A stretch of 64,000 bases of DNA. It comes from Chiridota heheva (taxonomy: Eukaryota > Echinodermata > Holothuroidea > Apodida > Chiridotidae). Of this stretch, positions 41,801 to 52,189 are shown one piece after another. The notes beneath the pieces were generated by a model that saw only the letters and a list, made by a program, of their open reading frames with translations, was not told the DNA's origin and ran no database searches. Numbering within the stretch: the stretch's first letter is position 1; each line of letters starts with the position of its first letter. A program made the position numbers and the translations under genes. The stretch is from contig JAIGNY010001587.1 in assembly GCA_020152595.1 (NCBI GenBank), positions 2,729,501 to 2,793,500 on the forward strand. Direction: 5' to 3'.

Positions 41801-44800
41801 ATGATATAATCTTTGTGTCATGCATCATCCAATCACAGACCAATTAGACTCTTCTCATGTATTTACGGACCTACGGCAGATATGCTCATACTCACAGACA
41901 GGTGGGGGAGAGGGGAAGGGGGAGGAGGGACTCAATTTTAAGGACTTAGGTCTCAGACTTAAGATGAGCCTCAAGTCTTGTTTTTTCTTTGACTTGGACC
42001 TAAACACTTGGGAAATAAGATTCAATTAGGTTGATTCAACTACAACACTGCTTGGTATATAAGCCCTTTATCCTATCTTGTTATATTTTATTTACACCTA
42101 AAGACCTTTACCCTACAGTAAAAGGAAGAACATCATGTTATTATGTGATACTCTTTGAGTATTCCAAATGTGGGTAATGTGAACATATGTTTGAAGAGAA
42201 TAAGAAGCTATAAGAGGAAAGATAAAAGACTTATGCTTGACTTGAATGCAATTACAAAACCTTATGTATAAAGAAAATCAATATGGCAACGAAGATAATC
42301 AATTTGATAAATAATGTAGGAAAAATATTGTTTAAGTTCAAAAACATTGAGGAGGTTGTTAAGAGTAATTTCCATGGGTGTTGAAAGGAAAGGGACGGGG
42401 TACTTACAGCAAGCTTTTATATTATAATAATTATACTAATTTTATTTATTGCATTATTGATTCAAGGAATTATTTTGGTGTAATTAATGTGTTACACAAA
42501 AGTATTTAGAAAATTGTTTTTAGGTATTTCTCACTTTATGTCAAAATATGTGCATCCACCTGCCTTTTTTTCAGCTCTACACATACGGAGAGGTCGTGTC
42601 AATTGTATTTTGGACGGATTCTTGGAAACCGGATAGCTATTATGAAAAGATTGCTTCAAATCAGAAAAGGGGTTTACATACACTTTGTTTGTTGGACATT
42701 AAAGTTAAGGAACAAAGCATAGAAAATTTAATGAAGTAAGTGCATTATTTGTTCGTAAATTAAAAAGGTATTTAAATGTAGAAGCAACATTGGCTAGCTT
42801 GCTTGAATTAGTTGAAAACGGAAAAAAGATAGTTGAAAAAATTGGCCATTTAGAGTTTTTTTTATTTTCTGCTTTGATCAAGCTTACTGCTCACTTTAAT
42901 TTACAAATCCTTTTATGGTCATCTACAGTACCTCAATACTTAGATTTTGAAGGTTAATTATACCTATAGGGGTGTGAATGTGTACTGGGCCAGTGTATAG
43001 AGGAGGGGGTAGTTAGGGTTGCATTTCTATTTATTGTTGTTGTTGTTATTAATATTTGTATTTAAGGACCAGACTAGAAAAGATTACTATTTCTGGTCCT
43101 TTATCTTTTCTCAGTTAGCTACTACATCACATGTTTATAGCTATTAAGTGTGTGCTCTATACTCATGTTTCTTACAAAATGTTTTTGAATATTCCATTGT
43201 GCAAACTTCTTGCTATGATTTATGTATATGTTGTTGTAAACTGATCAAAAGATAAAAATAAATTAAACAAATCAAATAATCAAAACGTAGGCAGAATGGA
43301 CAATGGTAGAAAATGAGAAATTTACAGAATTATACAAAGACTTTGCTCTGTCTATTCAATCATAAAGTCTTTTATATATTGAGAAGTTCTTAAACTTTGC
43401 TTGGCCAAACTCTGGAAAAATGTTTTTTTTACAATTCTGAGATTGCTACGCAGGTTGTGTTGGTCTTTTAAACAGAGTTTTAATCTGTATTCATATGTAG
43501 ACAATTCAAGGGGCTATGACAAACTGATGTACTCTTTGTAAATCTATCACAAGATGGTTATTAGTCTTGAACATTTCAGGTAAAGAAAAATAAAATAAAA
43601 AACCCATATCTGCAATCTGCCAAAACATTGACCACTAAGGAAATAGAGCCATGCACATTGCATTTTTCCATATTGCACACATTTCATTCATTTGTAGGCC
43701 TTGGTATCTACAGTAATTACTTTGTTATGTTTGCATGAAGAAATAATTATGTCTGCATTTTATTTTGTCTTATTCTAATTACCAAATCTTTCTTATGTGA
43801 CTACTAGCTTACTTACACTGGGAAGTGGGTTAGTGCCACTCCCTTGCTTAACCCTAACTCTACCAGCACTTTTTTGAAAATGCGCTTGGGAGGCGGGGTC
43901 AAAGGTGGGGTACCCAAAACGGTGATAACATCGTTGCGTGGTAGAGTAAGGGTTAAGCACAGACTGATTATTGAATGGTCCTCTGTCTTCAGAGCAGCAG
44001 AGTCGAGCTCGTTCCTCTTCAAATGACCCATCGTGGCCATGCTGCACATATTTTTGAGTTGACACACTTGTCGCGGGCTTCTTAACCTTTACTCTACCAC
44101 AGCACTTTTTTGAAAAGGTGCTTGAGAAGCGGGGTTAAAGATGGGGCACCCAAAACGGCGATAATATTGCCACGTGGTAGAGTACTTAAACCTCACATAT
44201 TATTGCACACCATATTGCTGTTTGCACAAGTGAGCTCTAAAGTGTTGCTTTCCTGGTCTGATAGATATACATCAACTCCATGTATCAAACCTTTAACAAG
44301 GAAAGAGGTGCAGAGGTCAAGGAGTCATGATCGTATGCAAAAGATATCAGGTTGGACTCCTGTGGCGAACGCTGCATTGTATCCTTGAGGAAGACACTTT
44401 AGTAGGTACTCATTTTGCAGCTACAGAGTTGACTGGAGTAAGTAGAGTACCAGCACTGCTGGGGAGCTAACCTGAGATGGACTGGCATCTTATCCAGGGG
44501 GAGACATGTGCTCTCATTTGCTTACGTCAAGAAAACCGAGAATAAGCACTGACCTGGCCTGATGATGCTTTTTGGCGGGAGTATGGATTAACTTTTTTTT
44601 AATAACAAAGAAAGATGAGATTTTATTTCATAATTGTGACACTCAATGTACATTTAAGCTTGTAACCTTTTAGTAACCTCTGTAGTTTGAGTGACCCTTG
44701 AGTGCTTTGATGGTTTTCTTATTTCAAAAACAGGATAATATTTGCATGTATTTATACATATGTATATTGCTTTAAGAAGCTATTTTTTGGTATGATTTGC

Positions 44801-46736
44801 TCTTCAGGGGAAGAAAAATTTATGAGCCGCCACGTTACATGACAGTACAGCAGGCTGCGTCACAGTTGATTGAAATCGTTGAGAAGAAGAGGCAGGAAGG
44901 AGAAACTCCAGGTAAGAATTCTTGCAGGAATTTACTTGACACTTAGAAACATTTTATATAGAAATACCATCTTGGGTAAAACTCCCCATTTCAATGTTGG
45001 TGAAAACTTTAAGCACATTTTGTTTTTTAAAATCAGGGACTGCATTAAACTGGGAAGCTGGGACACGGAAGAACCATTAATATATAGAGGAAAATTAGAG
45101 AAGTTATGGAACAGTTTTGTCAAAGATTGCAGTTTTGGTGTCGCCAACAATGGGGAACATATTATTTGGGTAGTTCTAACAAATGCCAGGTGGTCCTTCA
45201 AATTTGAGACATTTGTTTTTGTCAAAACTAAGTGCAGTGCTGTTAGTAGGCATATTGGCCCTATATTTTCAAGGTTGATATGCCTGAAGGAGATATTCAG
45301 ATTTTCACAAAAGCTTTCTGACTTTTATTTAATTTGAAAATAAGAATTGACAAGCAGCAAATTATCTTCATAACCTGTCCTCAACCATTTCAATCAACTG
45401 TGATGCAGCCTGCTGTACTGTCATGTAACATGGCAGCTCATAAATTTTTCAAAGCAGATTTTTTTAAGAGCAAATCGTACCAAAAAAAAAAAGCTTCCTA
45501 TATTTAAATACATGCAAATATTTTGGCTTTTTATGCTTTTTGACTGCTTTTTGTATCCACTTAATTTTGACTCTTTTATTTTTTTTTTTTTTGGGGCAGG
45601 GTGCACTATGGGGAGTCATGTTTTAATAATCTTTGGTCCCAGTTTATGAAGAAAAAGATACATGATATATTTTAATTTGCAAATCATTTTTCTTGCATTT
45701 GCATTTTTTATATGCATTAGCACATGTTAGATATGTTTGTGAAATTTATAACCCTTTAATGATATATGGACAGATAACAGCAACTAGAGCTTATTTCCAC
45801 AAAAATGTCCTATTAACCACGAAAATATGCTATGAACCAAGAAAATATGCTTTGAACCACGAAAGTATGCTATGAACCACAAAAATATGCTATGAACCAC
45901 GAAAATATGCTATGAACCACAAAAATATGCTATAAACCACGAAAATATGATATGAACCGCGAAAATATGCTATTAACAAAGCAAGTATGCTATGAACAAA
46001 GAAAATATGCTATGAACGAAGAAAATATGCAATAAACCACAAAAATATGCTATAAACCACAAAAATATGCTGTGAATCACGAAAATATACCATGAATCAC
46101 AAAAATTTGCTATGAAACTCGAAAATATGCTACATGAAAATATGCTATGAACCTTGAAAATATGCTATAAACCACGACAATATGCTGTGTACCACGAAAA
46201 TATGCTATGAACCACGAAAATATGCTATGAACCACGCAAATATGCTATGAACCTCAAAACTATGCTATGAACCACAAAAATATGCTATGAACCACGATAA
46301 AATGCAATAAATCACAAAAATAACAAAAAGTTTTAGCAAAATTGGTTGGAAACTTTGATTAACCATCAAACTTTAAAACTACAGGTATTCTTGACATAAT
46401 TTAAAGACTGCTGGTCAGAAGTTTCACTATCTTTTATCGCAATTTACCTTCAATAATAGTTTTATCTGGGATGATATTCAACATGCATCATACTTTCTTT
46501 TATTTCGCCCTGAAGCATTCACAGAAGAAACCATTTGTGTTGGCGTGTCAAGAGTTGGCGCTGAAGATCAAAAGATTTTAAGTGGCACTCTTCAACAGCT
46601 GTCAGAAACGGATCTTGGGAAGCCTCTACATTCCTTAGTAATAGCTGGGCATATGCATCCTGTGGAAATTGACATGCTAAGACTTTTTGCAGTAGACACA
46701 AAAACATTTGATAATTTAAATGAGGAGGTGAGGTGA
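29693..46736 (+). CDS. DPH5: DPH5 gene, diphthine methyl ester synthase (six coding exons, complete)
   Basis: Joined exons 29693-29827, 38384-38508, 41551-41659, 42575-42735, 44808-44911 and 46516-46736 give one open frame of 284 residues plus a TGA stop; the human protein is about the same length. Family knowledge: DPH5 is a cytosolic S-adenosylmethionine-dependent methylase that methylates the modified histidine of elongation factor 2 during diphthamide synthesis. Seen in sequence: an N-terminal [11 protein letters not shown] start with the glycine-rich cofactor loop, VVGDPFGATTH across the exon 2/3 junction, the GCCGLQLY block across exons 3/4, [33 protein letters not shown] and a C-terminal [14 protein letters not shown] segment. 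All five introns are GT-AG with matching phases (0,2,0,2,1). Introns are 8.6, 3.0, 0.9, 2.1 and 1.6 kb and rich in transposons. No premature stops were found, so it looks functional. Untranslated exons cannot be placed. Confidence 0.96.
29990..31200 (-). mobile_element. 5'-truncated CR1/Jockey-like LINE, RT C-terminal half
   Basis: Antisense to DPH5 in intron 1. The open stretch 31085-30375 (236 codons) contains [14 protein letters not shown] (motif A), [15 protein letters not shown] (motif B), [11 protein letters not shown] (catalytic FADD, motif C), [16 protein letters not shown] and [14 protein letters not shown] (thumb). A HGFR-type segment lies upstream in another frame (about 31130-31200), and a tail with NALPP continues to about 29990 after stops. 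No endonuclease is present, so this is a 5'-truncated insertion. The long intact frame suggests it is relatively recent. Confidence 0.85.
31853..32168. mobile_element. Harbinger-like MITE with TAA target duplication
   Basis: 316 bp inserted in the LINE. The ends are TGCACTTGTCA and TGACAAGTGCA, extending to imperfect ~29-bp TIRs (25 of 29 match). A TAA trinucleotide flanks both sides (31850-31852, 32169-32171); removing the element and one TAA restores the LINE reading frame. A 3-bp T-A-rich duplication suits PIF/Harbinger elements (inference). It contains seven TGA[CG]TCA heptamers. Confidence 0.8.
33200..34120. mobile_element. Non-autonomous hAT-like element
   Basis: 921 bp with ends TAGTGTTTGC and GTAAACACTA, and subterminal inverted CCGGGT-type blocks (ACCGGGTACCC and GGGTACCGGG). 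The flanks TTCAAACC (33192-33199) and TTTAAACC (34121-34128) look like an 8-bp target duplication with one change, as hAT elements make. No transposase is seen. It splits the antisense LINE. Confidence 0.75.
34640..35780 (+). repeat. Tandem ~145-bp repeat inside the foldback element
   Basis: About seven diverging units each carry CCCAGACAGTAGCC, a TTTATTCAGCCGAAAAGATA block, TACATGGATGAATCTTCTT and GGGGTCACATAAATACCAAT. The TTTATTCAGC[CT]GAAAAGATA part is the same sequence as the element's terminus, so the array may have grown from the arm. Units decay toward 35780. Confidence 0.8.
36959..37051 (+). other. Candidate cassette exon in DPH5 intron 1
   Basis: TTATCTTCAG|GGACTT opens 31 stop-free codons (starting [15 protein letters not shown]) to GAT|GTGAGT. 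It is 93 bp and phase 0 at both ends, so inclusion between DPH5 exons 1 and 2 would keep frame. It sits inside the 3.4 kb foldback element. It could be a remnant of a transposon or captured exon, or chance. Confidence 0.3.
38384..38508 (+). CDS. DPH5: DPH5 coding exon 2
   Basis: The acceptor TTCAAAACAG precedes GAAGAGTTT (EEFYGRE), which continues exon 1 in phase 0. It encodes a [13 protein letters not shown] segment and ends within the conserved VVGDPFG motif. The donor is TTTTGG|GTAGGA, leaving two bases of a glycine codon (phase 2). Confidence 0.95.
38745..39568. mobile_element. GGTTCC-TIR element, copy A
   Basis: Starts GGTTTTGATGC and ends GCATCGAAACC, inverted with one mismatch. Just inside the left end GATGCGATAGCATAAGGAACC folds into a hairpin. 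The interior holds about four tandem ~150-bp units with CGATATCTCAAGAAC, GTGGATTTATGTCATACTTG, TGTGGTCTGTAGATGATCCC and AGTAGGCAGGGCTAAATGTA. No ORF. It lies in DPH5 intron 2. Confidence 0.75.
40100..40590 (+). repeat. Tandem ~160-bp repeat, three copies (DPH5 intron 2)
   Basis: CAAGATATCTCAAGAACTG occurs at 40111, 40276 and 40432. Each is followed by a TTTTGTTACT block, AAAATTTG[AG]GAC and a G-rich GGGTG stretch. The ATATCTCAAGAAC core is shared with the GGTTCC element units, hinting at a relation. Confidence 0.8.
41551..41659 (+). CDS. DPH5: DPH5 coding exon 3
   Basis: The acceptor TTTTGCAAAG is followed by G, which completes the glycine codon, then [20 protein letters not shown] and [15 protein letters not shown]. 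The donor is TTGCAG|GTAAGG, phase 0. The ATTH and GCCGLQ blocks are among the most conserved parts of this methylase family. Confidence 0.95.
42575..42735 (+). CDS. DPH5: DPH5 coding exon 4
   Basis: A strong polypyrimidine tract and TTTTTTTCAG acceptor lead into [17 protein letters not shown], then a [19 protein letters not shown] segment and [17 protein letters not shown]. The donor ATGAA|GTAAGT leaves two bases of a lysine codon (phase 2). Confidence 0.95.
43848..44189. mobile_element. Composite piggyBac-like MITE, copy I
   Basis: Two ~106-bp units (43848-43956 and 44082-44189), each bounded by TTAA and inverted CCCTAACTCTACCA/TGGTAGAGTAAGGG ends, flank a ~125-bp spacer with GATTATTGAATGGTCCTCTG and ACACACTTGTCGCGGGC. 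TTAA target sites with CCC...GGG ends resemble piggyBac relatives (inference). It lies in DPH5 intron 4. Confidence 0.75.
44290..44590 (+). mobile_element. tRNA-headed SINE
   Basis: An A-box-like GCAGAGGTCAAGGAGT and B-box-like GGTTGGACTCC (44350-44360) are followed by TTGAGGAAGACACTTTA, GGGGAGCTAACCTGAGATGG, ACTGGCATCTTATCCAGGG and a T-rich end. The layout of tRNA head plus conserved body with the GATGGACTGGCAT block matches widespread metazoan SINEs. It lies in DPH5 intron 4. Confidence 0.65.
44739..44892 (+). repeat. Arm 1 of an inverted duplication covering DPH5 exon 5
   Basis: This stretch (end of intron 4 plus most of exon 5) reappears reverse-complemented at 45374-45524. Shared runs include the TGACAGTACAGCAGGCTGC and CACAGTTGATTGAAAT blocks and the GGTA[TC]GATTTGCTCTT intron segment. 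Confidence 0.85.
44808..44911 (+). CDS. DPH5: DPH5 coding exon 5
   Basis: The acceptor TTTGCTCTTCAG is followed by G, which completes lysine, then [20 protein letters not shown] and [14 protein letters not shown]. The donor is CCAG|GTAAGA, phase 1. This exon and its upstream intron flank are duplicated in inverted orientation at about 45374-45524 inside intron 5. Confidence 0.95.
45374..45524 (-). pseudogene. DPH5: Inverted partial copy of DPH5 exon 5 plus intron flank
   Basis: Read on the minus strand, this matches 44739-44892. It still reads like the exon ([12 protein letters not shown]) but with substitutions, including the Pro and Arg of the EPPRYM motif changed. The acceptor CAGGGG is lost (TCTTAAAAAAA), so it is a non-functional copy. 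It lies about 480 bp downstream of exon 5 in intron 5, so the pre-mRNA could pair exon 5 with this segment. Confidence 0.85.
45805..46325. repeat. 20-bp minisatellite (DPH5 intron 5)
   Basis: About 26 degenerate copies of GAAAATATGCTATGAACCAC, with CAC/CAA/CTC variants. Confidence 0.92.
46516..46736 (+). CDS. DPH5: DPH5 coding exon 6 with stop codon
   Basis: The acceptor TTTCGCCCTGAAG precedes CATTC. It encodes [53 protein letters not shown] and a divergent tail ending NLNEEVR before TGA. The tail length matches the family. The stretch 46630-46725 resembles the 78-bp satellite unit that begins about 300 bp downstream. A GAGGAG|GTGAGG sequence at 46722-46733 is also a reasonable splice donor, so an isoform with a different C-terminus is possible. 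No AATAAA follows before the satellite. Confidence 0.93.
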
Positions 46737-47370
46737 TACCAGTGGGGTGAAAATGTGAAGAATTGTGACAGATATCTGGCAGTATTAAGATGTGACATGG
46801 AACAGCACCATAAGCAAATATGCCTACCAAAAGTAAGAAGGGGGAAGTCAAAAGTAGGGGGCCAAAATCAGGCCAAAATACAAAAATTGCCATGCAAAAG
46901 ATATATGATTTGGAAAAAAGTGGCGTGTAAGTGCCCCATTTTCCCCCAAATCCCGCCTATCAGCAGCAATGTTGCATTTTGAATAGAAATTGACTAAGAA
47001 TTATAACCATTTGTAAGTGCCCCTCATGTTCAGCTGCTAAGACCCAAAAAATCATTCTTAGAATGGACTGCTGTCCTTATAGATGCCCTGTGGAAAGCAA
47101 CATGCTAAGACTTTCTTGAAGATCCATAAACATTTGATAGATGGACTGCTGTCCTTATATATGCCCTGTGAAAATCAAAATACTAAGACTTTGTTGAAGG
47201 TCCATAAAGATTTGATAGATGGACTGCTGTCCTTATAGATGCCCTGTGAAAATCAAAATACTAAGACTTTGTTGAAGGTCCATAAAGATTTGATAAATGG
47301 ACTGCTGTCCTTATAGATGCCCTGTGGAAAGCAAAATACTAAGACTTTGTCAAAGGTCCATAAACATTTG

Positions 47371-48752
47371 ATAAATGTACTGCTGTCCTTATAGATGCCC
47401 TGTGGAAATCAACATGCTAAGACTTTCTTGAAGATCCATAAACATTTGATAAATGGACTGCTGTCCTTATATATGCCCTGTGGAAAGCAAAATACTAAGA
47501 CTTTGTTGAAGGTCCATAAAGATTTGATAAATGTACTGCTGTCCTTATAGATACCCTGTGGAAATCAACATGCTAAGACTTTCTTGAAGATCCATAAACA
47601 TTTGATAAATGGACTGCTGTCCTTATAGATGCCCTGTGGAAATCAACATGCTAAGACTTTCTTGAAGATCCATAAACATTTGATAAATGGACTGCTGTCC
47701 TTATATATGCCCTGTGGAAAGCAAAATGCTAAGACTTTGTTGAAGGTCCATAAACATTTGATAAATGGACTGCTGTCCTTATAGATGCCCTGTGGAAAGC
47801 AAAATACTAAGACTTTGTCAAAGGTCCATAAACATTTGATAAATGTACTGCTGTCCTTATAGATGCCCTGTGGAAAGCAAAATACTAAGACTTTGTCAAA
47901 GATCCATAAACATTTGATAAATGTACTGCTGTCCTTATAGATACCCTGTGGAAATCAAAATGCTAAGACTTTGTTGAAAGTCCATAAACATTTGATAAAT
48001 GGACTGCTGTCCTTATAGATGCCCTGTGGAAAGCAAAATACTAAGACTTTGTCAAAGGTCCATAAACATTTGATAAATGGACTGCTGTCCTTATAGATGC
48101 CCTGTGGAAAGCAAAATGCTAAGACTTTCTTGAAGATCCATAAACATTTGATAAATGGACTGCTGTCCTTATATATGCCCTGTGGAAAGCAAAATACTAA
48201 GACTTTGTTGAAGGTCCATAAAGATTTGATAAATGGACTGCTGTCCTTATAGATGCCCTGTGGAAAGCAAAATACTAAGACTTTGTTGAAGGTCCATAAA
48301 GATTTGATAAATGGACTGCTGTCCTTATAGATGCCCTGTGGAAAGCAAAATACTAAGACTTTGTTGAAGGTCCATAAACATTTGATAAATGGACTGCTGT
48401 CCTTATAGATGCCCTGTGGAAAGCAAAATACTAAGACTTTGTTGAAGGTCCATAAAGATTTGATAAATGGACTGCTGTCCTTATAGATACCCTGTGGAAA
48501 TCAACATGCTAAGACTTTCTTGAAGATCCATAAACATTTGATAAATGGACTGCTGTCCTTATAGATACCCTGTGGAAATCAACATGCTGAGACTTTGTTG
48601 AAGATCCATAAACATTTGATAGATGGACTGCTGTCCTTATAGATGCCCTGTGGAAAGCAAAATGCTGAGACTTTGTTGAAGATCCATAAAGATTTGATAA
48701 ATGGACTGCTGTCCTTATAGATGCCCTGTGAAAATCAAAATGCTAAGACTTT
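47371..48752. repeat. Higher-order repeat copy 1 within the 78-bp satellite
   Basis: About 1.38 kb that recurs with the same order of variant units at 48853-50234. The offset is 1482 bp = 19 x 78. There are a few single-base differences. Confidence 0.8.
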
Positions 48753-48852
48753 CTTGAAGATCCATAAACATTTGATAAATGGACTGCTGTCCTTATAGAT
48801 GCCCTGTGAAAATCAAAATGCTGAGACTTTGTTGAAGATCCATAAACATTTG

Positions 48853-50234
48853 ATAAATGTACTGCTGTCCTTATAGATGCCCTGTGGAAATCAACATGCT
48901 AAGACTTTCTTGAAGATCCATAAACATTTGATAAATGGACTGCTGTCCTTATATATGCCCTGTGGAAAGCAAAATACTAAGACTTTGTTGAAGGTCCATA
49001 AAGATTTGATAAATGTACTGCTGTCCTTATAGATACCCTGTGGAAATCAACATGCTAAGACTTTCTTGAAGATCCATAAACATTTGATAAATGGACTGCT
49101 GTCCTTATAGATGCCCTGTGGAAATCAACATGCTAAGACTTTCTTGAAGATCCATAAACATTTGATAAATGGACTGCTGTCCTTATATATGCCCTGTGGA
49201 AAGCAAAATGCTAAGACTTTGTTGAAGGTCCATAAACATTTGATAAATGGACTGCTGTCCTTATAGATGCCCTGTGGAAAGCAAAATACTAAGACTTTGT
49301 CAAAGGTCCATAAACATTTGATAAATGTACTGCTGTCCTTATAGATGCTCTGTGGAAAGCAAAATACTAAGACTTTGTCAAAGATCCATAAACATTTGAT
49401 AAATGTACTGCTGTCCTTATAGATACCCTGTGGAAATCAAAATGCTAAGACTTTGTTGAAGGTCCATAAACATTTGATAAATGGACTGCTGTCCTTATAG
49501 ATGCCCTGTGGAAAGCAAAATACTAAGACTTTGTCAAAGGTCCATAAACATTTGATAAATGGACTGCTGTCCTTATAGATGCCCTGTGGAAAGCAAAATG
49601 CTAAGACTTTCTTGAAGATCCATAAACATTTGATAAATGGACTGCTGTCCTTATATATGCCCTGTGGAAAGCAAAATACTAAGACTTTGTTGAAGGTCCA
49701 TAAAGATTTGATAAATGGACTGCTGTCCTTATAGATGCCCTGTGGAAAGCAAAATGCTAAGACTTTGTTGAAGGTCCATAAACATTTGATAAATGGACTG
49801 CTGTCCTTATAGATGCCCTGTGGAAAGCAAAATGCTAAGACTTTGTTGAAGGTCCATAAACATTTGATAAATGGACTGCTGTCCTTATAGATACCCTGTG
49901 GAAAGCAAAATGCTAAGACTTTGTTGAAGGTCCATAAACATTTGATAAATGGACTGCTGTCCTTATAGATACCCTGTGGAAATCAACATGCTAAGACTTT
50001 CTTGAAGATCCATAAACATTTGATAAATGGACTGCTGTCCTTATAGATACCCTGTGGAAATCAACATGCTGAGACTTTGTTGAAGATCCATAAACATTTG
50101 ATAGATGGACTGCTGTCCTTATAGATGCCCTGTGGAAAGCAAAATGCTGAGACTTTGTTGAAGATCCATAAAGATTTGATAAATGGACTGCTGTCCTTAT
50201 AGATGCCCTGTGAAAATCAAAATGCTAAGACTTT
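48853..50234. repeat. Higher-order repeat copy 2 within the 78-bp satellite
   Basis: Second copy of the 19-unit block. Landmarks are ATAAATGTACTGC at 48853 (against 47371) and AACATGCTGAGAC at 50063 (against 48581). Differences include GCCC to GCTC near 49348. Confidence 0.8.
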
Positions 50235-52189
50235 GTTGAAGATCTATAAACATTTGATAAATGGACTGCTGTCCTTATAGATGCCCTGTGGAAAGCAAAA
50301 TGCTAAGACTTTGTTGAAGGTCCATAAACATTTGATAGATGGACTGCTGTCCTTATAGATGCCCTGTGGAAAGCAAAATGCTAAGACTTTCTTGAAGGTC
50401 CATAAACATTTGATGAATGGACTGCTGTCCTTATAGATGCCCTGTGGAAATCAAAATGCTAAGACTTTGTTGAAGGTCCATAAACATTTGATAGATGGAC
50501 TGCTGTCCTTATAGATGCCCTGTGAAAATCAAAATGCTAAGACTTTGTTGAAGGTCCATAAACATTTGATAGATGGACTGCTGTCCTTATAGATGCCCTG
50601 TGAAAATCAAAATGCTAAGACTTTGTTGAAGATCTATAAACATTTGATAAATGGACTGCTGTCCTTATAGATGCCCTGTGGAAATCAAAATGCTAAGACT
50701 TTGTTGAAGATCTATAAACATTTGATAAATGGACTGCTGTCCTTATAGATGCCCTGTGAAAATCAAAATGCTAAGACTTTGTTGAAGGTCCATAAACATT
50801 TGATAGATGGACTGCTGTCCTTATAGATGCCCTGTGAAAATCAAAATGCTAAGACTTTGTTGAAGATCTATAAACATTTGATAAATGGACTGCTGTCCTT
50901 ATAGATGCCCTGTGGAAATCAAAATGCTAAGACTTTGTTGAAGGTCCATAAACATTTGATAGATGGACTGCTGTCCTTATAGATGCCCTGTGGAAAGCAA
51001 AATGCTAAGACTTTGTTGAAGGTCCATAAACATTTGATGAATGGACTGCTGTCCTTATAGATGCCCTGTGGAAAGCAAAATACTAAGACTTTGTCAAAGG
51101 TCCATAAACATTTGATAAATGGACTGCTGTCCTTATAGATGCCCTGTGGAAAGCAAAATACTAAGACTTTGTCAAAGGTCCATAAACATTTGATAAATGT
51201 ACTGCTGTCCTTATAGATGCCCTGTGGAAAGCAAAATGCTGAGACTTTGTTGAAGATCCATAAAGATTTGATAAATGGACTGCTGTCCTTATAGATGCCC
51301 TGTGAAAATCAAAATGCTAAGACTTTGTTGAAGATCTATAAACATTTGATAAATGGACTGCTGTCCTTATAGATGCCCTGTGGAAATCAAAATGCTAAGA
51401 CTTTGTTGAAGGTCCATAAACATTTGATAAATGGACTGCTGTCCTTATAGATGCCCTGTGGAAATCAAAATGCTAAGACTTTGTTGAAGATCTATAAACA
51501 TTTGATAAATGGACTGCTGTCCTTATAGATGCCCTGTGAAAATCAAAATGCTAAGACTTTGTTGAAGGTCCATAAACATTTGATAGATGGACTGCTGTCC
51601 TTATAGATGCCCTGTGAAAATCAAAATGCTAAGACTTTGTTGAAGATCTATAAACATTTGATAAATGGACTGCTGTCCTTATAGATGCCCTGTGGAAAGC
51701 AAAATGCTAAGACTTTGTTGAAGGTCCATAAACATTTGATAAATGGACTGCTGTCCTTATAGATGCCCTGTGGAAAGCAAAATGCTAAGACTTTGTTGAA
51801 GATCCATAAACATTTGATAAATGGACTGCTGTCCTTATAGATGCCCTGTGGAAATCAAAATGCTAAGACTTTGTTGAAGGTCCATAAACATTTGATAGAT
51901 GGACTGCTGTCCTTATAGATGCCCTGTGGAAAGCAAAATGCTAAGACTTTCTTGAAGGTCCATAAACATTTGATGAATGGACTGCTGTCCTTATAGATGC
52001 CCTGTGGAAAGCAAAATACTAAGACTTTGTCAAAGGTCCATAAACATTTGATAAATGGACTGCTGTCCTCATAGATGCCCTGTGGAAATCAAAATGCTGA
52101 GACTTTGTTGAAGGTCCATAAACATTTGATGAATTTACTGCTGTCCTTATATATGCCCTGTGGAAAGCAAAAATGCTAAGACTTTCTCA

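Larger units (their letters stand above)
47031..52185. repeat. 78-bp satellite derived from DPH5 exon 6, ~66 copies
   Basis: The period is exactly 78 bp (unit landmarks GGACTGCTGTCC at 47065, 47143, 47221, 47299). The unit includes CCTGTGGAAATCAACATGCT, AAGACTTTCTTGAAG and ATAAACATTTGATAAATGG. DPH5 exon 6 at 46658-46720 has CCTGTGGAAATTGACATGCT, AAGACTTTTTGCAG and AAACATTTGATAATTTAAATG in the same order. The array is not open in any frame; in the exon frame TGA and TAA occur in each unit. Confidence 0.95.

Noticed and set aside
44870-45337. 155-codon ORF overlapping DPH5 exon 5
   Set aside because: Different frame from exon 5 and runs into the intron; no family features.
47031-52185. Satellite as a run of duplicated coding DPH5 exons
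   Set aside because: The exon frame has TGA and TAA in every unit and no splice sites flank the units.
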